Shown: positions 28,047-36,697 of the stretch, piece after piece
How the letters are laid out: the number at the start of each line of letters is the position of its first letter
Position numbering within the stretch: the first letter of the stretch is position 1
Assembly (NCBI RefSeq): GCF_000337575.1
Contig: NZ_AOIM01000026.1
Coordinates: forward strand, 105,651 to 153,748
Reading direction: 5' to 3'
DNA from: Natrialba hulunbeirensis JCM 10989
Lineage (GTDB): Archaea; Halobacteriota; Halobacteria; Halobacteriales; Natrialbaceae
Length of the DNA stretch: 48,098 nucleotides
The notes under the pieces: model-generated
What the model was told of the DNA's origin: nothing
Seen by the model: only the letters and a program-made list of their open reading frames with translations
Database searches by the model: none
Made by a program: the position numbers and the translations under genes

Positions 28047-28243
28047 TACAGAAAGCGAGCGACGCAAGACGGACCGGGTGCGGGTACAGTTGGCCTCTCC
28101 CGCAAACGGGGTGTGAAATAAATCATCCAACTTTTCGGTTGATTTGAGAAATATATGCACCAAGGTCGCTTATTCATAGTATCTATTTCAAAACGACCGG
28201 TACGTTTACAATAGTGTATCGTGACAGTATGTCCTGAAGTAAC

Positions 28244-28438
28244 ATGACAATAATTGGCATGCCAGAGTCGATGTTCATCGTGTTCGCACTCACGGTCATC
28301 GGTGGCAGTCTCGGTGCAATTCATTACACGGTCGTACACGTACTCCTGGGGAAACCGTTCGCAGACGAAGAGGGGGAACAAACGGGCGGAACAAAACCGA
28401 CAGACGCGCTCGCAGAACGAGGTGAGGGAGATGATTGA
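28244..28438 (+). CDS. Small membrane protein paired with the SSS symporter
   Basis: This 64-aa protein has one or two short hydrophobic stretches (MFIVFALTVIGGSLGAIHYTVVHVLL) and a charged C-terminus. The symporter gene begins inside its last codons, so translation is coupled. Small membrane partners of this kind are often encoded directly before sodium:solute symporters, as with pantothenate-type transporters. Here it is likely an accessory subunit. A TATA-like GTTTACAATAG (28204-28214) lies about 33 bp upstream of the start. Confidence 0.65.
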   Translation: MTIIGMPESMFIVFALTVIGGSLGAIHYTVVHVLLGKPFADEEGEQTGGTKPTDALAERGEGDD

Positions 28439-29888
28439 GGCTGGAATGAGTGACGTCAATCCCTACTATCTTGGTGCGTTCGTGCTGTACCTGGTGCTCG
28501 TACTCGGGATCGGTGTCTGGGGGTATACACGAACGGAGAACGTGCTCGATTTCTGGGTGTTTGGACAGGGAATGGGGCCCACACTGGCGACGTGGTCGCT
28601 GATCGCGAACTTCGTCAGTTCCGTCAGCGTCATCGGCTTCATCGGTGCCGTCTACGTCGAAGGGTATTCGCTGATGACACACACGATTCTCGGCCTTATG
28701 GTCGGGATCAGTGGGTTGTACTTCGTCGTCGGCAAAATACGTGCACTCGACGTGTTAACACTGCCAGATCTCGTCGCAGAGGTAACCGGCTACAGAGTTG
28801 CGCGACCGATCTCGGGCTCTGTCCTCCTCGCAAACGCCTGGCTGTACCTGATCATGCAACTCGTCGGGGCGAGTCTGCTGATTACGGCGATCACCGGTGT
28901 TCCCTACGAGTACATGGTCTGGGTCATCGGTGCCGTATTCATCCTGTACACTGTACTGGGTGGACTCGTCAGCGTCGCCTGGACCGACCTCGTACAGGGC
29001 CTGTTGATGGTCGGTGCAGTGTTGATCACACTGGCGTACATGACGTTCGATATCGGCAGTTTCTCCGCGATTAGCGCCGAATTCGCTGCCGTCGACGAGG
29101 CGTTTGTCCACCCGACGTACGACGGCACGTACACGGCAATCGCAATCGCTGCCTCGCTCATCGCGTTCTTTGGGACGATCTTTACAGAACAGAACAACAT
29201 CGTTCGAATCGCTGCAACCAAGGACATTCGAACGGCAAAGATTCATCTAGCTGCAGCGGGCGTCGTCCTGTCAGTCTTCTACTCGCTGCTCATCGTCCTC
29301 GGCGGCGCAACGACGGTGGCACTGTTCGACGCTGGACTCACCGTCGACGATCCGGACGCAGCCTTCCCTGTCCTGATCACCGACTACGTCCCAACTGAGA
29401 TCGGTGTCATCATCATTCTCGCGGTGATGAGTGCCATCCTCTCGACGACAGACACTCGTCTGCACGCGACCGGCATCACGACCGCTCGCGACCTGTATCA
29501 GTACTTCAAGCCACAGGCAGGGGAAGAACGACTGATGAAAGTATCCCGGATTGCGACGGTCGTCTTCGGCGTGACGGCGACCGCCGTCGCGGTGAATCCA
29601 CCGGGAACGATCATCGAACTGTACAACCTGCGTGCGGTATTGCTCACGAGTGCGTTCCTCATCCCAGTTTACCTCGCGATCTACTGGACTGACCTGGACG
29701 GGCGGGCAGTGGTCGGCGCAGTTACCGCAGGTGCACTTCTGGGCCTCGGGACAGATCTCATCGCCGGCGGAATTGGGCCGGTTCCAGCAGTCTTCATCGG
29801 CCTTGGCGTCGCGACAATTGTCCTGCTCGTCGGCCACTACCTGTTCGGACAGGAAGCGACCCCAGACACCAGTCCGATGAGCGACTAG
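28431..29888 (+). CDS. Sodium:solute symporter (SSS family)
   Basis: Starting at the ATG at 28431 the protein has 485 aa and about 13 membrane helices. The SSS fold is seen in VLDFWVFGQGMGPTLATWSL, then SVSVIGFIGAVYVEGYS, the GGLVSVAWTDLVQGLLM signature (a hallmark of Na+/solute symporters), and a late SAILSTTDTRLHATG segment that commonly lines the Na2 site. The start at 28431 has a good GAGGTGA ribosome-binding sequence just upstream; ATG 28446 (MSDVNPYY) is the alternative. The substrate is not deducible. Position among amidohydrolases and aminotransferases suggests an N-acyl amino acid, an amino acid or a compatible solute. Confidence 0.9.
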   Translation: MIEAGMSDVNPYYLGAFVLYLVLVLGIGVWGYTRTENVLDFWVFGQGMGPTLATWSLIANFVSSVSVIGFIGAVYVEGYSLMTHTILGLMVGISGLYFVVGKIRALDVLTLPDLVAEVTGYRVARPISGSVLLANAWLYLIMQLVGASLLITAITGVPYEYMVWVIGAVFILYTVLGGLVSVAWTDLVQGLLMVGAVLITLAYMTFDIGSFSAISAEFAAVDEAFVHPTYDGTYTAIAIAASLIAFFGTIFTEQNNIVRIAATKDIRTAKIHLAAAGVVLSVFYSLLIVLGGATTVALFDAGLTVDDPDAAFPVLITDYVPTEIGVIIILAVMSAILSTTDTRLHATGITTARDLYQYFKPQAGEERLMKVSRIATVVFGVTATAVAVNPPGTIIELYNLRAVLLTSAFLIPVYLAIYWTDLDGRAVVGAVTAGALLGLGTDLIAGGIGPVPAVFIGLGVATIVLLVGHYLFGQEATPDTSPMSD

Positions 29889-29999
29889 CCGCCTGCTCGA
29901 ATCAGGCGACCTGAAACGGGCGGGAATGCAACCGCGGATTTTCCCGCTTCAGACGTAGACAGCAGCGACTCCCAACACAACGACTCTCAACGAACACCA

Positions 30000-31235
30000 A
30001 TGACACTCCAACTCGACACGGACCGCTTCGTCGCAACAATGGAAGAACAGGCCGCAATCGGTGCAACACCCGACGACGGACTCCACCGACTCGCCCTCAC
30101 CGACGCCGACAAGGAGATCCGCGACTGGTTCGTCGACCAACTCACCGATCTCAACCTCACCGTCCGAATCGACGAGTTCGGTAATATCTTCGGTCGCCGG
30201 CAGGGAACCAATCCCGACGCCAATCCCGTCCTCATCGGCTCACACCTCGACTCCCAGCCTAATGGCGGTATCTACGACGGCCAACTGGGTGTCGTCACCG
30301 CACTTGAGTTCCTCCGCACACTCGAGGACGAGGGAATCGAGACGAGACGTCCGATCGAGATCGTGAACTGGACCAACGAGGAGGGATCGCGCTTCCAGCC
30401 GGCGATGCAGGGAAGCGGTGTCTGGGCCGGCGCACACGCACTTGAAGCGGAATACCAGAAAACCGACCGGGCAGGGACCGCGGTACGAGAGGAACTCGAG
30501 CGGATCGGCTATCTGGGCGAATCCCCTGCGGAGCCCACGGAGCCCTACGACTCGTATCTCGAGTTGCACATCGAGCAGGGACCGCGGCTGGAGCGCGCTG
30601 GCGCGAACGTTGGCATCGTAACGGGCATCGTCGGGTTCACATGGGGTGAGGTGACGTTCACTGGAGAGGCAGATCATTCGGGACCGACACCGATGGACCA
30701 CCGACGGGATGCGCTCGTCGCGGCGGCCGACTTCATTACCGCCGTGCGTCGGTTGCCGGGAACGCTCGGCGAGGCGACAGTCGGTACCGTCGGCGCGGTC
30801 GATGTCTCACCGAACTCGATCAACGTGATCCCGAACGAGGTGACCGTCACGTGGGACGTTCGCGACGGAGACGACGCGGTCGTTGAACAAGCGGCACAGC
30901 GTGCACGACAGGAAGCGGCGGCCGCCGCGACACGGGAGGGCGTCGAGTACGAAGTGAGCGACCGGATGCGCGCCCCGAGTATTTCGTTCGCCGACCGGAC
31001 AGTGTCGGCAGTGACGGCAGCGGCGGATGAGATGGCGGACTGTCGAGCGATCGAACTCGAGAGCGGTGCCGGTCACGACGCGACACATCTGACGTCCGTC
31101 TGTGATACTGGCATGGTCTTCGCGGTGAGCGAGGACGGCAAAAGTCACTCGCCGGCGGAGTATACGAGTTGGGACGACTGCTGTCAGGCGGCAACGGTGT
31201 TTGCGAACGCTGCGTTGCAGTTGGCAACGGAGTGA
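30000..31235 (+). CDS. M20 hydantoinase/carbamoylase-family hydrolase
   Basis: This 411-aa enzyme belongs to the Zn/Mn-dependent group that includes N-carbamoyl-L-amino acid hydrolase, beta-ureidopropionase and allantoate amidohydrolase. Family signatures are IGSHLDSQPNGGIYDGQLGV (metal His and Asp), WTNEEGSRFQPAMQGSG (catalytic and ligand Glu), LELHIEQGPRLE, FTGEADHSGPTPMDHRRDAL, and the C-terminal ESGAGHDATHL and SHSPAEYTSWDD. These match carbamoylases rather than peptidases. The substrate could be a carbamoyl amino acid or carbamoyl-beta-alanine. The neighbouring aminotransferases and MmsA-type dehydrogenase fit the beta-alanine direction. No dihydropyrimidinase is in the window. Confidence 0.88.
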   Translation: MTLQLDTDRFVATMEEQAAIGATPDDGLHRLALTDADKEIRDWFVDQLTDLNLTVRIDEFGNIFGRRQGTNPDANPVLIGSHLDSQPNGGIYDGQLGVVTALEFLRTLEDEGIETRRPIEIVNWTNEEGSRFQPAMQGSGVWAGAHALEAEYQKTDRAGTAVREELERIGYLGESPAEPTEPYDSYLELHIEQGPRLERAGANVGIVTGIVGFTWGEVTFTGEADHSGPTPMDHRRDALVAAADFITAVRRLPGTLGEATVGTVGAVDVSPNSINVIPNEVTVTWDVRDGDDAVVEQAAQRARQEAAAAATREGVEYEVSDRMRAPSISFADRTVSAVTAAADEMADCRAIELESGAGHDATHLTSVCDTGMVFAVSEDGKSHSPAEYTSWDDCCQAATVFANAALQLATE

Positions 31236-31313
31236 CTGAGTGGCGGACGAGCGGTAAGCGGTGAGCGGATGAAAAAGTGAGTAACGAACGACTGCGCGTT
31301 CGCCTGCTCGCTC

Positions 31314-31808
31314 TTACTCGACGACCTGATCGACCATCTCGTCGGACATATTATCGATGAGCTGACCGCCAGTCTCGAGTTCCTGAATTACGAATCGCGA
31401 GGACGTCTCGTTGACGCCGTCGATCTCGACGATATCGTCGATCAGCGCGTGCATCTGATCGTGGTTTTGAACCCGTGAAATGACGATGAAGTCGACATCG
31501 CCCATCATGTAGTAGACGTGGTTTACGCCGTCGATCTCGGTGAGCGATTCGCCGACGTCTTCGGCGTAGCCGCTCTCGTGGGAGACGGTCACCTCCGTAA
31601 ACAGGAGCATGCTGAGATCCAGCGCATGCGGGTCCACATCTGCGGAGATGGTGGTGATCACGTCGCTCTGCTTCAAATTCGTCACGCGGTAGTGAATTGC
31701 AGACTTCGAGAGCCCAAGCTCGTCGGAGAGCTCCTCGAGATTCTTGTCGTCAGACTTCTCGAGACGCTTCAAAATCTCGATGTCTGTTTCGTCGAGGTCA
31801 ACGTCCAT
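31314..31808 (-). CDS. Lrp/AsnC-family transcriptional regulator
   Basis: This 164-aa protein has the N-terminal HTH in DIEILKRLEKSDDKN, LEELSDELGLSKSAIHYRV, and the C-terminal RAM ligand-binding domain (SMLLFTEVTVSHESGYAED, VNHVYYMMGDVDFIVISR). Lrp/AsnC regulators bind amino acids and control their metabolism; DoeX of bacterial ectoine breakdown is in this family. It is next to, and in the same direction as, the aminotransferase. A TATA-like CATTTAACTAC on the minus strand, centred near 31833, is about 25 bp before the ATG and suggests a leaderless transcript. A likely target is the divergent aminotransferase/dehydrogenase intergenic region, which holds a palindrome at 33253-33272. Confidence 0.9.
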   Translation of the reverse strand: MDVDLDETDIEILKRLEKSDDKNLEELSDELGLSKSAIHYRVTNLKQSDVITTISADVDPHALDLSMLLFTEVTVSHESGYAEDVGESLTEIDGVNHVYYMMGDVDFIVISRVQNHDQMHALIDDIVEIDGVNETSSRFVIQELETGGQLIDNMSDEMVDQVVE

Positions 31809-31904
31809 TTTTCTACTCTTTGGTGAGGTTGTAGTTAAATGTCATTACTTGCGGCGGGTGGTGTGACCCGGAGACAATACCCACCCATAATCCACAGACA
31901 CTCG

Positions 31905-33251
31905 TTACCCGTCCATGGCTGCGTCAGACACCTCGAGTGCGTCATCGAGGACCGAGACCGCTTCGTCGATATCCGATTCGGTGATCGTCAGCGGCGGCGC
32001 GATGATCAGCGTGTTGATCATGTTCGCGACGTAGACGCCACCGTCGGACGCAGCGGCCGCAACCTCGTCGACGACGGTGGAGCCCTTCGAAATCTTGTCG
32101 TCGCGGGTGCCGAACGGCACACGCTCGTCTGGGTCGCGGGTCAGTTCGATGCCACGGAAGAGACCGACGCCGCGAGTGTCGCCGACGCTCGGGTGCGCTT
32201 CGGCGAGCTCCTCAAGTCGGTCGCCGAGATAGGAGCCGACCTCGCTTGCGTGCTCGATGAGGTTCTCCTCCTGGTAGGTCTCGACCGCGGCGAGTCCGGC
32301 CGCGCAGGCGACCGGGTGGCCGGCGTAGGTGTGGCCGTGACAGAACAGTTCGTCCTCGAAGTGGTCCGCGATTTCGGGCGTCACGATCGTCGCGCCGAGC
32401 GGCGCGTATGCGCCGGAGAGCCCTTTGGCCATCGTCATGATGTCCGGCTGCACGTCGAAGACGTCACAGCCGAACCACTCGCCGGTGCGGCCGAAGCCGG
32501 CCATCACTTCGTCGCAGATGAGCAGTGCATCGTGCTCGTGGGCGATCTCCTTGAGTCGCGGCAGGTACTCCTCCGGCGGGACGAGAATGCCGTTCGAGCC
32601 GACGATCGGTTCGACGAGAATCGCTGCGACAGTGTCGCCCTCGAGCATCAGCATCTCGTCGATGTACTCGAGGCTCTCCATTGGATCGAGCGTCGAGCCG
32701 TAGGCGTAGGGGTCGGGTGCCTTGATCGTTCCGGGGATACCGGGTTCGCCGGCGAGTCGCCGCGGATCGCCCGTGACGCTGATCGAGCCGGCGGTCGCGC
32801 CGTGATAGGAGCGATAGCGCGAGATGATCTTCTGTTTGCCCGTGTACATCCGCGCGATTTTGATCGCGGCTTCGACGGCCTCGGTACCGCTGGTCGAGAA
32901 GAACGTCTTCGAGAGGTCGCCCGGCGTTACCTCGGCGAGTTTCTCGCCGAGTTTCGCGCGCGCTTCGGTCGCGAATCCGGGCGCGAAGTACGCACCCTCG
33001 CGGGCCTGCTCCGCGATGGCATCCGCAACGCCGTCAGCGGAGTGGCCGAGATTCGAGCACATGAGCTGGCCCGAAAAGTCGATCCACTCGCTACCGTGTG
33101 CATCCTGGAAACGGACGCCCTCGCCGCCGACGATTTCCGTCGGATCGACTTCGCTCTGATAGGACCACGTGCCGAAGACGTACTCCTTGTCGAGACGTTC
33201 GACATCGGTGCGTTCGTCGCCTGCAGTCGTTGCAGTATCGTCGCCTGTCAT
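31905..33251 (-). CDS. Class III aminotransferase (omega-amino acid type)
   Basis: This PLP-dependent transaminase has 448 aa from the ATG at 33251. Features: FSTSGTEAVEAAIKIAR (phosphate binding), RYRSYHGATAGS, the PLP-contacting Asp in LLICDEVMAGFGRTG, the Schiff-base Lys in MTMAKGLSGAYAPLGA, and HGHTYAGHPVACAAGLA. Members take the terminal amino group from omega-amino acids such as beta-alanine, 4-aminobutyrate, taurine or 2,4-diaminobutyrate. The start at 33251 is preferred over 33275 because a TATA-like AAAGATTAATG (minus strand, near 33286) lies at the right distance. It is divergent from an MmsA-type dehydrogenase, which would oxidise the semialdehyde product. Confidence 0.88.
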   Translation of the reverse strand: MTGDDTATTAGDERTDVERLDKEYVFGTWSYQSEVDPTEIVGGEGVRFQDAHGSEWIDFSGQLMCSNLGHSADGVADAIAEQAREGAYFAPGFATEARAKLGEKLAEVTPGDLSKTFFSTSGTEAVEAAIKIARMYTGKQKIISRYRSYHGATAGSISVTGDPRRLAGEPGIPGTIKAPDPYAYGSTLDPMESLEYIDEMLMLEGDTVAAILVEPIVGSNGILVPPEEYLPRLKEIAHEHDALLICDEVMAGFGRTGEWFGCDVFDVQPDIMTMAKGLSGAYAPLGATIVTPEIADHFEDELFCHGHTYAGHPVACAAGLAAVETYQEENLIEHASEVGSYLGDRLEELAEAHPSVGDTRGVGLFRGIELTRDPDERVPFGTRDDKISKGSTVVDEVAAAASDGGVYVANMINTLIIAPPLTITESDIDEAVSVLDDALEVSDAAMDG

Positions 33252-33252
33252 T

Positions 33253-33272
33253 CTTTCGCAAAGGTACGAAAG
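33253..33272. promoter_or_regulatory. Palindrome at the aminotransferase start, candidate AsnC operator
   Basis: CTTTCG (33253-33258) and CGAAAG (33267-33272) are exact inverted copies with an 8-bp centre, immediately upstream of the aminotransferase ATG and between divergent promoters. Placement and symmetry suit a repressor site for the neighbouring Lrp/AsnC regulator. Binding is inferred. Confidence 0.4.
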
Positions 33273-33427
33273 CATCAGGCATTAATCTTTCCCGTCTGAG
33301 AAAAATTCGAGTTATAATTCCTGATTAGAACACATATTGGAGAACTCTATTCGAGTAGAAAACCACTATTTGGAAATATTTCCCCATTCTCCGAAGCATT
33401 TATTTCGGCCCTTGCGGTATGTCCGCT

Positions 33428-34909
33428 ATGGTCGAACTCGACTCGTTAGGAGAGGCGGATACGGTTCGAAACTACGTCGGCGGCGACTGGGTAACGCCCG
33501 AAAGCGACGAAGAACTGGTGACGACGGACCCCGCAACCGGTGAGGAACTGGGCCGGGTACCGTTCAGTTCGACGGACGACGTGGACGACGCTGTCCGAAC
33601 GGCGAACGACGCGTTCGAAGACTGGTCCGGACGTCCCGTCGAGGAGCGAATCCAGCCGCTGTTCGAACTGAAGTCCCTGCTCGAGGAGAACCTCGAGGAG
33701 CTCGCGGAGATCCTCGTGCAGGATCACGGGAAAACGCGAGCAGAAGCGCGCGGCGAACTCCGCCGCGGCATCGAGAACGTCGAGGTCGCCTGCGGCATTC
33801 CGTCGATGATGCAGAGCGGCACGCTGCTGAACGCCGCCCCGGAAATCGACGAGAGTGCAGTCAGAAAGCCACTCGGGACGTTCGCCGCGATTACGCCGTT
33901 TAACTTCCCCGGCATGATCCCGCTCTGGTTCCTCCCCTACGCGGTCGCGACCGGAAACAGTTTCATTCTCAAGCCGAGCGAGCAGGACCCGCTCGTCACC
34001 CAGAAACTCTTCGAACTCATCGACGAGGCCGGCTTCCCGGACGGCGTCGTCCAGCTCGTCAACGGCGGCAAGGACACCGTCAACGCCCTGATCGACCACG
34101 ACGGAATCGAGGGCATCTCGTTCGTCGGTTCCACCCCGATCGCAAAGCTCGTCTACGAGCGGGCAGCCGCGAACGGCAAGCGCGTCCAGGCCCAGGGTGG
34201 CGCGAAGAACCACATCGTCGTGACGGAAACGGCTGATCTCGAGTTCGCCGCCGAGAAGACGGTTTCCTCGGCCTGCGCCTGTGCCGGCGAGCGCTGTCTT
34301 GCAAACGACGTCGTCCTCGTCGAAGAGTCGGTGTACGACGAGTTCGCCGACCTCGTCGTCGCGGAAGCCGAAGCTCAGACGGTCGGCTACGGACTGGATG
34401 ACGGAACGGATATCGGCTCGCTCATCAGCGAGGAACACGAGACGACAGTTCGTAACTACATCCAGACCGGTATCGAAGAGGGCGCAACGATGCTGCGTGA
34501 CGGCCGAGACGCCAGCGTCGACGGCTACGACGAGGGGAACTTCGTCGGCCCGACCGTCTTCGGGGACGTAACCGAAGACATGGTCATCTCCCAGGAGGAA
34601 ATTTTCGGTCCGGTACTCGCACTCGACGCCGTCGAGTCGGTCGACGCCGCAATCGAACGCATGAACGCGAGCCAGTTCGGAAACGCCGCGAGCCTGTTCA
34701 CCGGCAGCGGCGCTGACGCCCAGAAGTTCCGCCACCAGGCCGAAATCGGGAACATCGGCGTCAACGTCGGCACGTCGGCTCCGATGGCCTTCTTCCACTT
34801 CGGCGGCTGGAAGGACTCGTTCTTCGGCGACCTACACGCCCAGGGCGAGGACATGATCCAGTTCTACACGGACAAAGCGATCTACATCGAGCGCTGGCCG
34901 GACGCCTAA
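33428..34909 (+). CDS. mmsA: CoA-acylating methylmalonate/malonate-semialdehyde dehydrogenase (MmsA-like)
   Basis: This NAD-dependent aldehyde dehydrogenase has 493 aa from the ATG at 33428 (496 from 33419). The MmsA subgroup is recognised from TPFNFPGMIPLWFLPYA, the Gly-rich VGSTPIAKLVYERAA, the catalytic Cys in CACAGERCLA, and the ending AFFHFGGWKDSFFGDLHAQG with DMIQFYTDKAIY. The general-base Glu region is replaced by QAQGGAKNH, as usual in MmsA, which needs CoA. Its substrates are methylmalonate or malonate semialdehyde. A TATA element (CATTTATTT, 33397-33405) about 25 bp before 33428 supports that start. It is followed 1 bp later by another aminotransferase. Aspartate-semialdehyde oxidation, needed for ectoine breakdown, is conceivable but not the typical MmsA activity. 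Confidence 0.88.
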   Translation: MVELDSLGEADTVRNYVGGDWVTPESDEELVTTDPATGEELGRVPFSSTDDVDDAVRTANDAFEDWSGRPVEERIQPLFELKSLLEENLEELAEILVQDHGKTRAEARGELRRGIENVEVACGIPSMMQSGTLLNAAPEIDESAVRKPLGTFAAITPFNFPGMIPLWFLPYAVATGNSFILKPSEQDPLVTQKLFELIDEAGFPDGVVQLVNGGKDTVNALIDHDGIEGISFVGSTPIAKLVYERAAANGKRVQAQGGAKNHIVVTETADLEFAAEKTVSSACACAGERCLANDVVLVEESVYDEFADLVVAEAEAQTVGYGLDDGTDIGSLISEEHETTVRNYIQTGIEEGATMLRDGRDASVDGYDEGNFVGPTVFGDVTEDMVISQEEIFGPVLALDAVESVDAAIERMNASQFGNAASLFTGSGADAQKFRHQAEIGNIGVNVGTSAPMAFFHFGGWKDSFFGDLHAQGEDMIQFYTDKAIYIERWPDA

Positions 34910-34910
34910 G

Positions 34911-36233
34911 ATGACGACACCTGCTGAGGAAACGGCGCTGTCCGACGAACTCGAACAGTCGTACGTCGAGTCGACGCCGCGGTCCCGGGAGCTCGCCGAG
35001 CGAGCGCGAGACGTGATGCCGGGCGGCGATACGCGCTCGGTGACCTACGTCCGGCCGTATCCGTCGTACGTCGAATCGGCACACGGCGCGCAACTCGAGA
35101 CGGTCGACGGAGAAACGCTCCTCGACGTGCTCAACAACTACACCCAGAGCGTGCTCGGTCACACGCCAGAGCCGGTCGTTGACGACGTCTGCACCCGATT
35201 CCGGGCGGGGAACGGCGTTGCAGCACCGACGGAGCCAGCGGTCGAACTCGCGGAACTGCTCGTCGGCCGCGTCCCGTCAGTCGAGCAGGTCCGATTCTGT
35301 AATTCGGGCACCGAAGCGACGATGAACGCGATTCGCGCTGCGATGGCCTGGACCCAAAACGAACGCGTCTGTAAGATCACCGGTGGCTACCACGGAACAC
35401 ACGATGTCGTCGAAGTCGGCGTCGCAGACGAGGGACGAGAACACACAGGGATTCCACGGACCGCCGAACAACGAGTGCAGACGGTCTCGTACAACGACAC
35501 TGACCAACTGAAAGCGACGTTCGAAGCCGTCGGGGACGACCTCGCATGTCTCATCCTCGAACCGATCCTCGGCGTCGGCGGCATGATTCCGGCGACTGAC
35601 GAGTTCCTGCACACGGCACGGGATCTCACTGCCGAAACTGACACGCCACTCATCTTCGACGAGATGATGTCGTTCCGACTCGCGCCCGGCGGCGCACAGC
35701 AGCGCCGCGTGATCGAGCCGGATCTGACCGCGTTCGGGAAACTGATCGGCGGCGGGCTCCCGGTCGGTGCCGTCGGCGGCCGCGCCGACCTGATGGCACA
35801 GTTCCACCCCGAAACTGGCTCTGTCGATCACTCCGGGACGTTCAACGCAAATCCAGCGACGATGGCCGGCGGCGTCGCAACCCTTCGAGAGCTGGACGCG
35901 GACGCCATCGAGACGCTGAACCAGCAGGGAGCCGACCTTCGCACGCGGCTCCAGGAGATCGGCGACGACGCCGACCAGCCGATCACGATCACCGGCGAAG
36001 GATCGCTGTTTCAGATCCACTTCACCGACGGACCGGTCCGGGACCTCGCGTCGTCGGCGGCTGGCGACCCAGCGGCAGAACAGCTCTTCCACGAACTACG
36101 CCGCGAAGGCGTCTTCATCGCACCGCGCGGAATGGGGAACCTCTCGACGCCGATGACCGACTCGGATCTCGACCAGATTGTGACTGCGTTCGACCGGGCA
36201 CTCGAGTCGATTGCTGAGAGTCCCACTCGTTGA
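34911..36233 (+). CDS. Class III aminotransferase, glutamate-1-semialdehyde-aminomutase-like
   Basis: This 440-aa PLP enzyme resembles HemL-type proteins: RARDVMPGGDTRSVTYVRPYP at the N-terminus, RFCNSGTEATMNAIRAAMAW, KITGGYHGTHD, PLIFDEMMSFRLAPGG with the PLP Asp, the Schiff-base Lys in TAFGKLIGGGLPVGAVGG, and SGTFNANPATMAGG. A housekeeping HemL would not normally lie one base after a semialdehyde dehydrogenase. This copy is therefore more likely a catabolic beta-amino-acid or omega-amino-acid transaminase feeding the dehydrogenase. Two aminotransferases around one dehydrogenase suggest different amino substrates or different amino acceptors. Confidence 0.85.
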   Translation: MTTPAEETALSDELEQSYVESTPRSRELAERARDVMPGGDTRSVTYVRPYPSYVESAHGAQLETVDGETLLDVLNNYTQSVLGHTPEPVVDDVCTRFRAGNGVAAPTEPAVELAELLVGRVPSVEQVRFCNSGTEATMNAIRAAMAWTQNERVCKITGGYHGTHDVVEVGVADEGREHTGIPRTAEQRVQTVSYNDTDQLKATFEAVGDDLACLILEPILGVGGMIPATDEFLHTARDLTAETDTPLIFDEMMSFRLAPGGAQQRRVIEPDLTAFGKLIGGGLPVGAVGGRADLMAQFHPETGSVDHSGTFNANPATMAGGVATLRELDADAIETLNQQGADLRTRLQEIGDDADQPITITGEGSLFQIHFTDGPVRDLASSAAGDPAAEQLFHELRREGVFIAPRGMGNLSTPMTDSDLDQIVTAFDRALESIAESPTR

Positions 36234-36294
36234 CACCCCCTCCAACAACCGGCGTTCTCCGCACCTCGTACCGAGCACCGACACTCCCCGCTCT

Positions 36295-36690
36295 TCAGTA
36301 ATCTTCTACCACAGCCCAAAACCTCGATCCATCGCCAGAATTACATCCCACCCAGAGTTCGCCATCGTATCACTCGCTAATTCGTCGGCAGAGTGCGAGT
36401 CCACTACCGGTCCCATCATGTTCCACCCTACTATGAAATCGCTGACAACCACACGATATCGCCGGTCGATCGGCCCCGGTCGCAATGGTCGGTGGCTCAC
36501 TACCAGCGTACTCGAGTACGTTCGCGATAGCATTCTGAAACACCTGGCGAAGGTGGGGTGTCGTCGCCGGAGACCGTGGTAGTTACTCGACCGTGATTTC
36601 GATATCTGCCGCCGCAATCGTCAGCAACAGGGTCTCGAGTGTCGCGTCGACCACGGGCGATGGATGAGAACAACCGAAGCGGCGTCGACT
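36295..36690 (-). pseudogene. Histidine kinase C-terminal relic
   Basis: One continuous minus-strand frame carries a decayed histidine kinase core: VDATLETLLLTIAAADIEITVE, a stop (36583-36585), LPRSPATTPHLRQVFQNAI (the N-box region, normally LRQxFQNLxxNA), ANVLEYAGSEPPTIA, then a deleted stretch where the G1 box should be, then FHSRVEHDGTGSGLALCRRI (the G2 region, normally DGTGIGLALC), a second stop (36370-36372) and YDGELWVGCNSGDGSRF. Two in-frame stops and the loss of the ATP-lid region show that it is dead. It lies directly downstream of the KaiC-like ATPase gene. Otherwise the 460 bp between 36233 and 36698 hold no gene. Confidence 0.75.
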
Positions 36691-36697
36691 GGACGGC

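Noticed and set aside
28100-28160. Imperfect stem AATCATCCAAC / GGTTGATT as a riboswitch
   Set aside because: The pairing is short and mismatched, with no known riboswitch consensus. At most it is part of a terminator or promoter region.
31839-33299. 486-aa open frame antisense to the class III aminotransferase
   Set aside because: The sense strand carries every PLP-binding motif. The opposite frame has no family features.
33446-34798. 450-aa open frame antisense to the MmsA-type dehydrogenase
   Set aside because: The sense frame has the full aldehyde dehydrogenase signature. The antisense frame is a codon-bias shadow.
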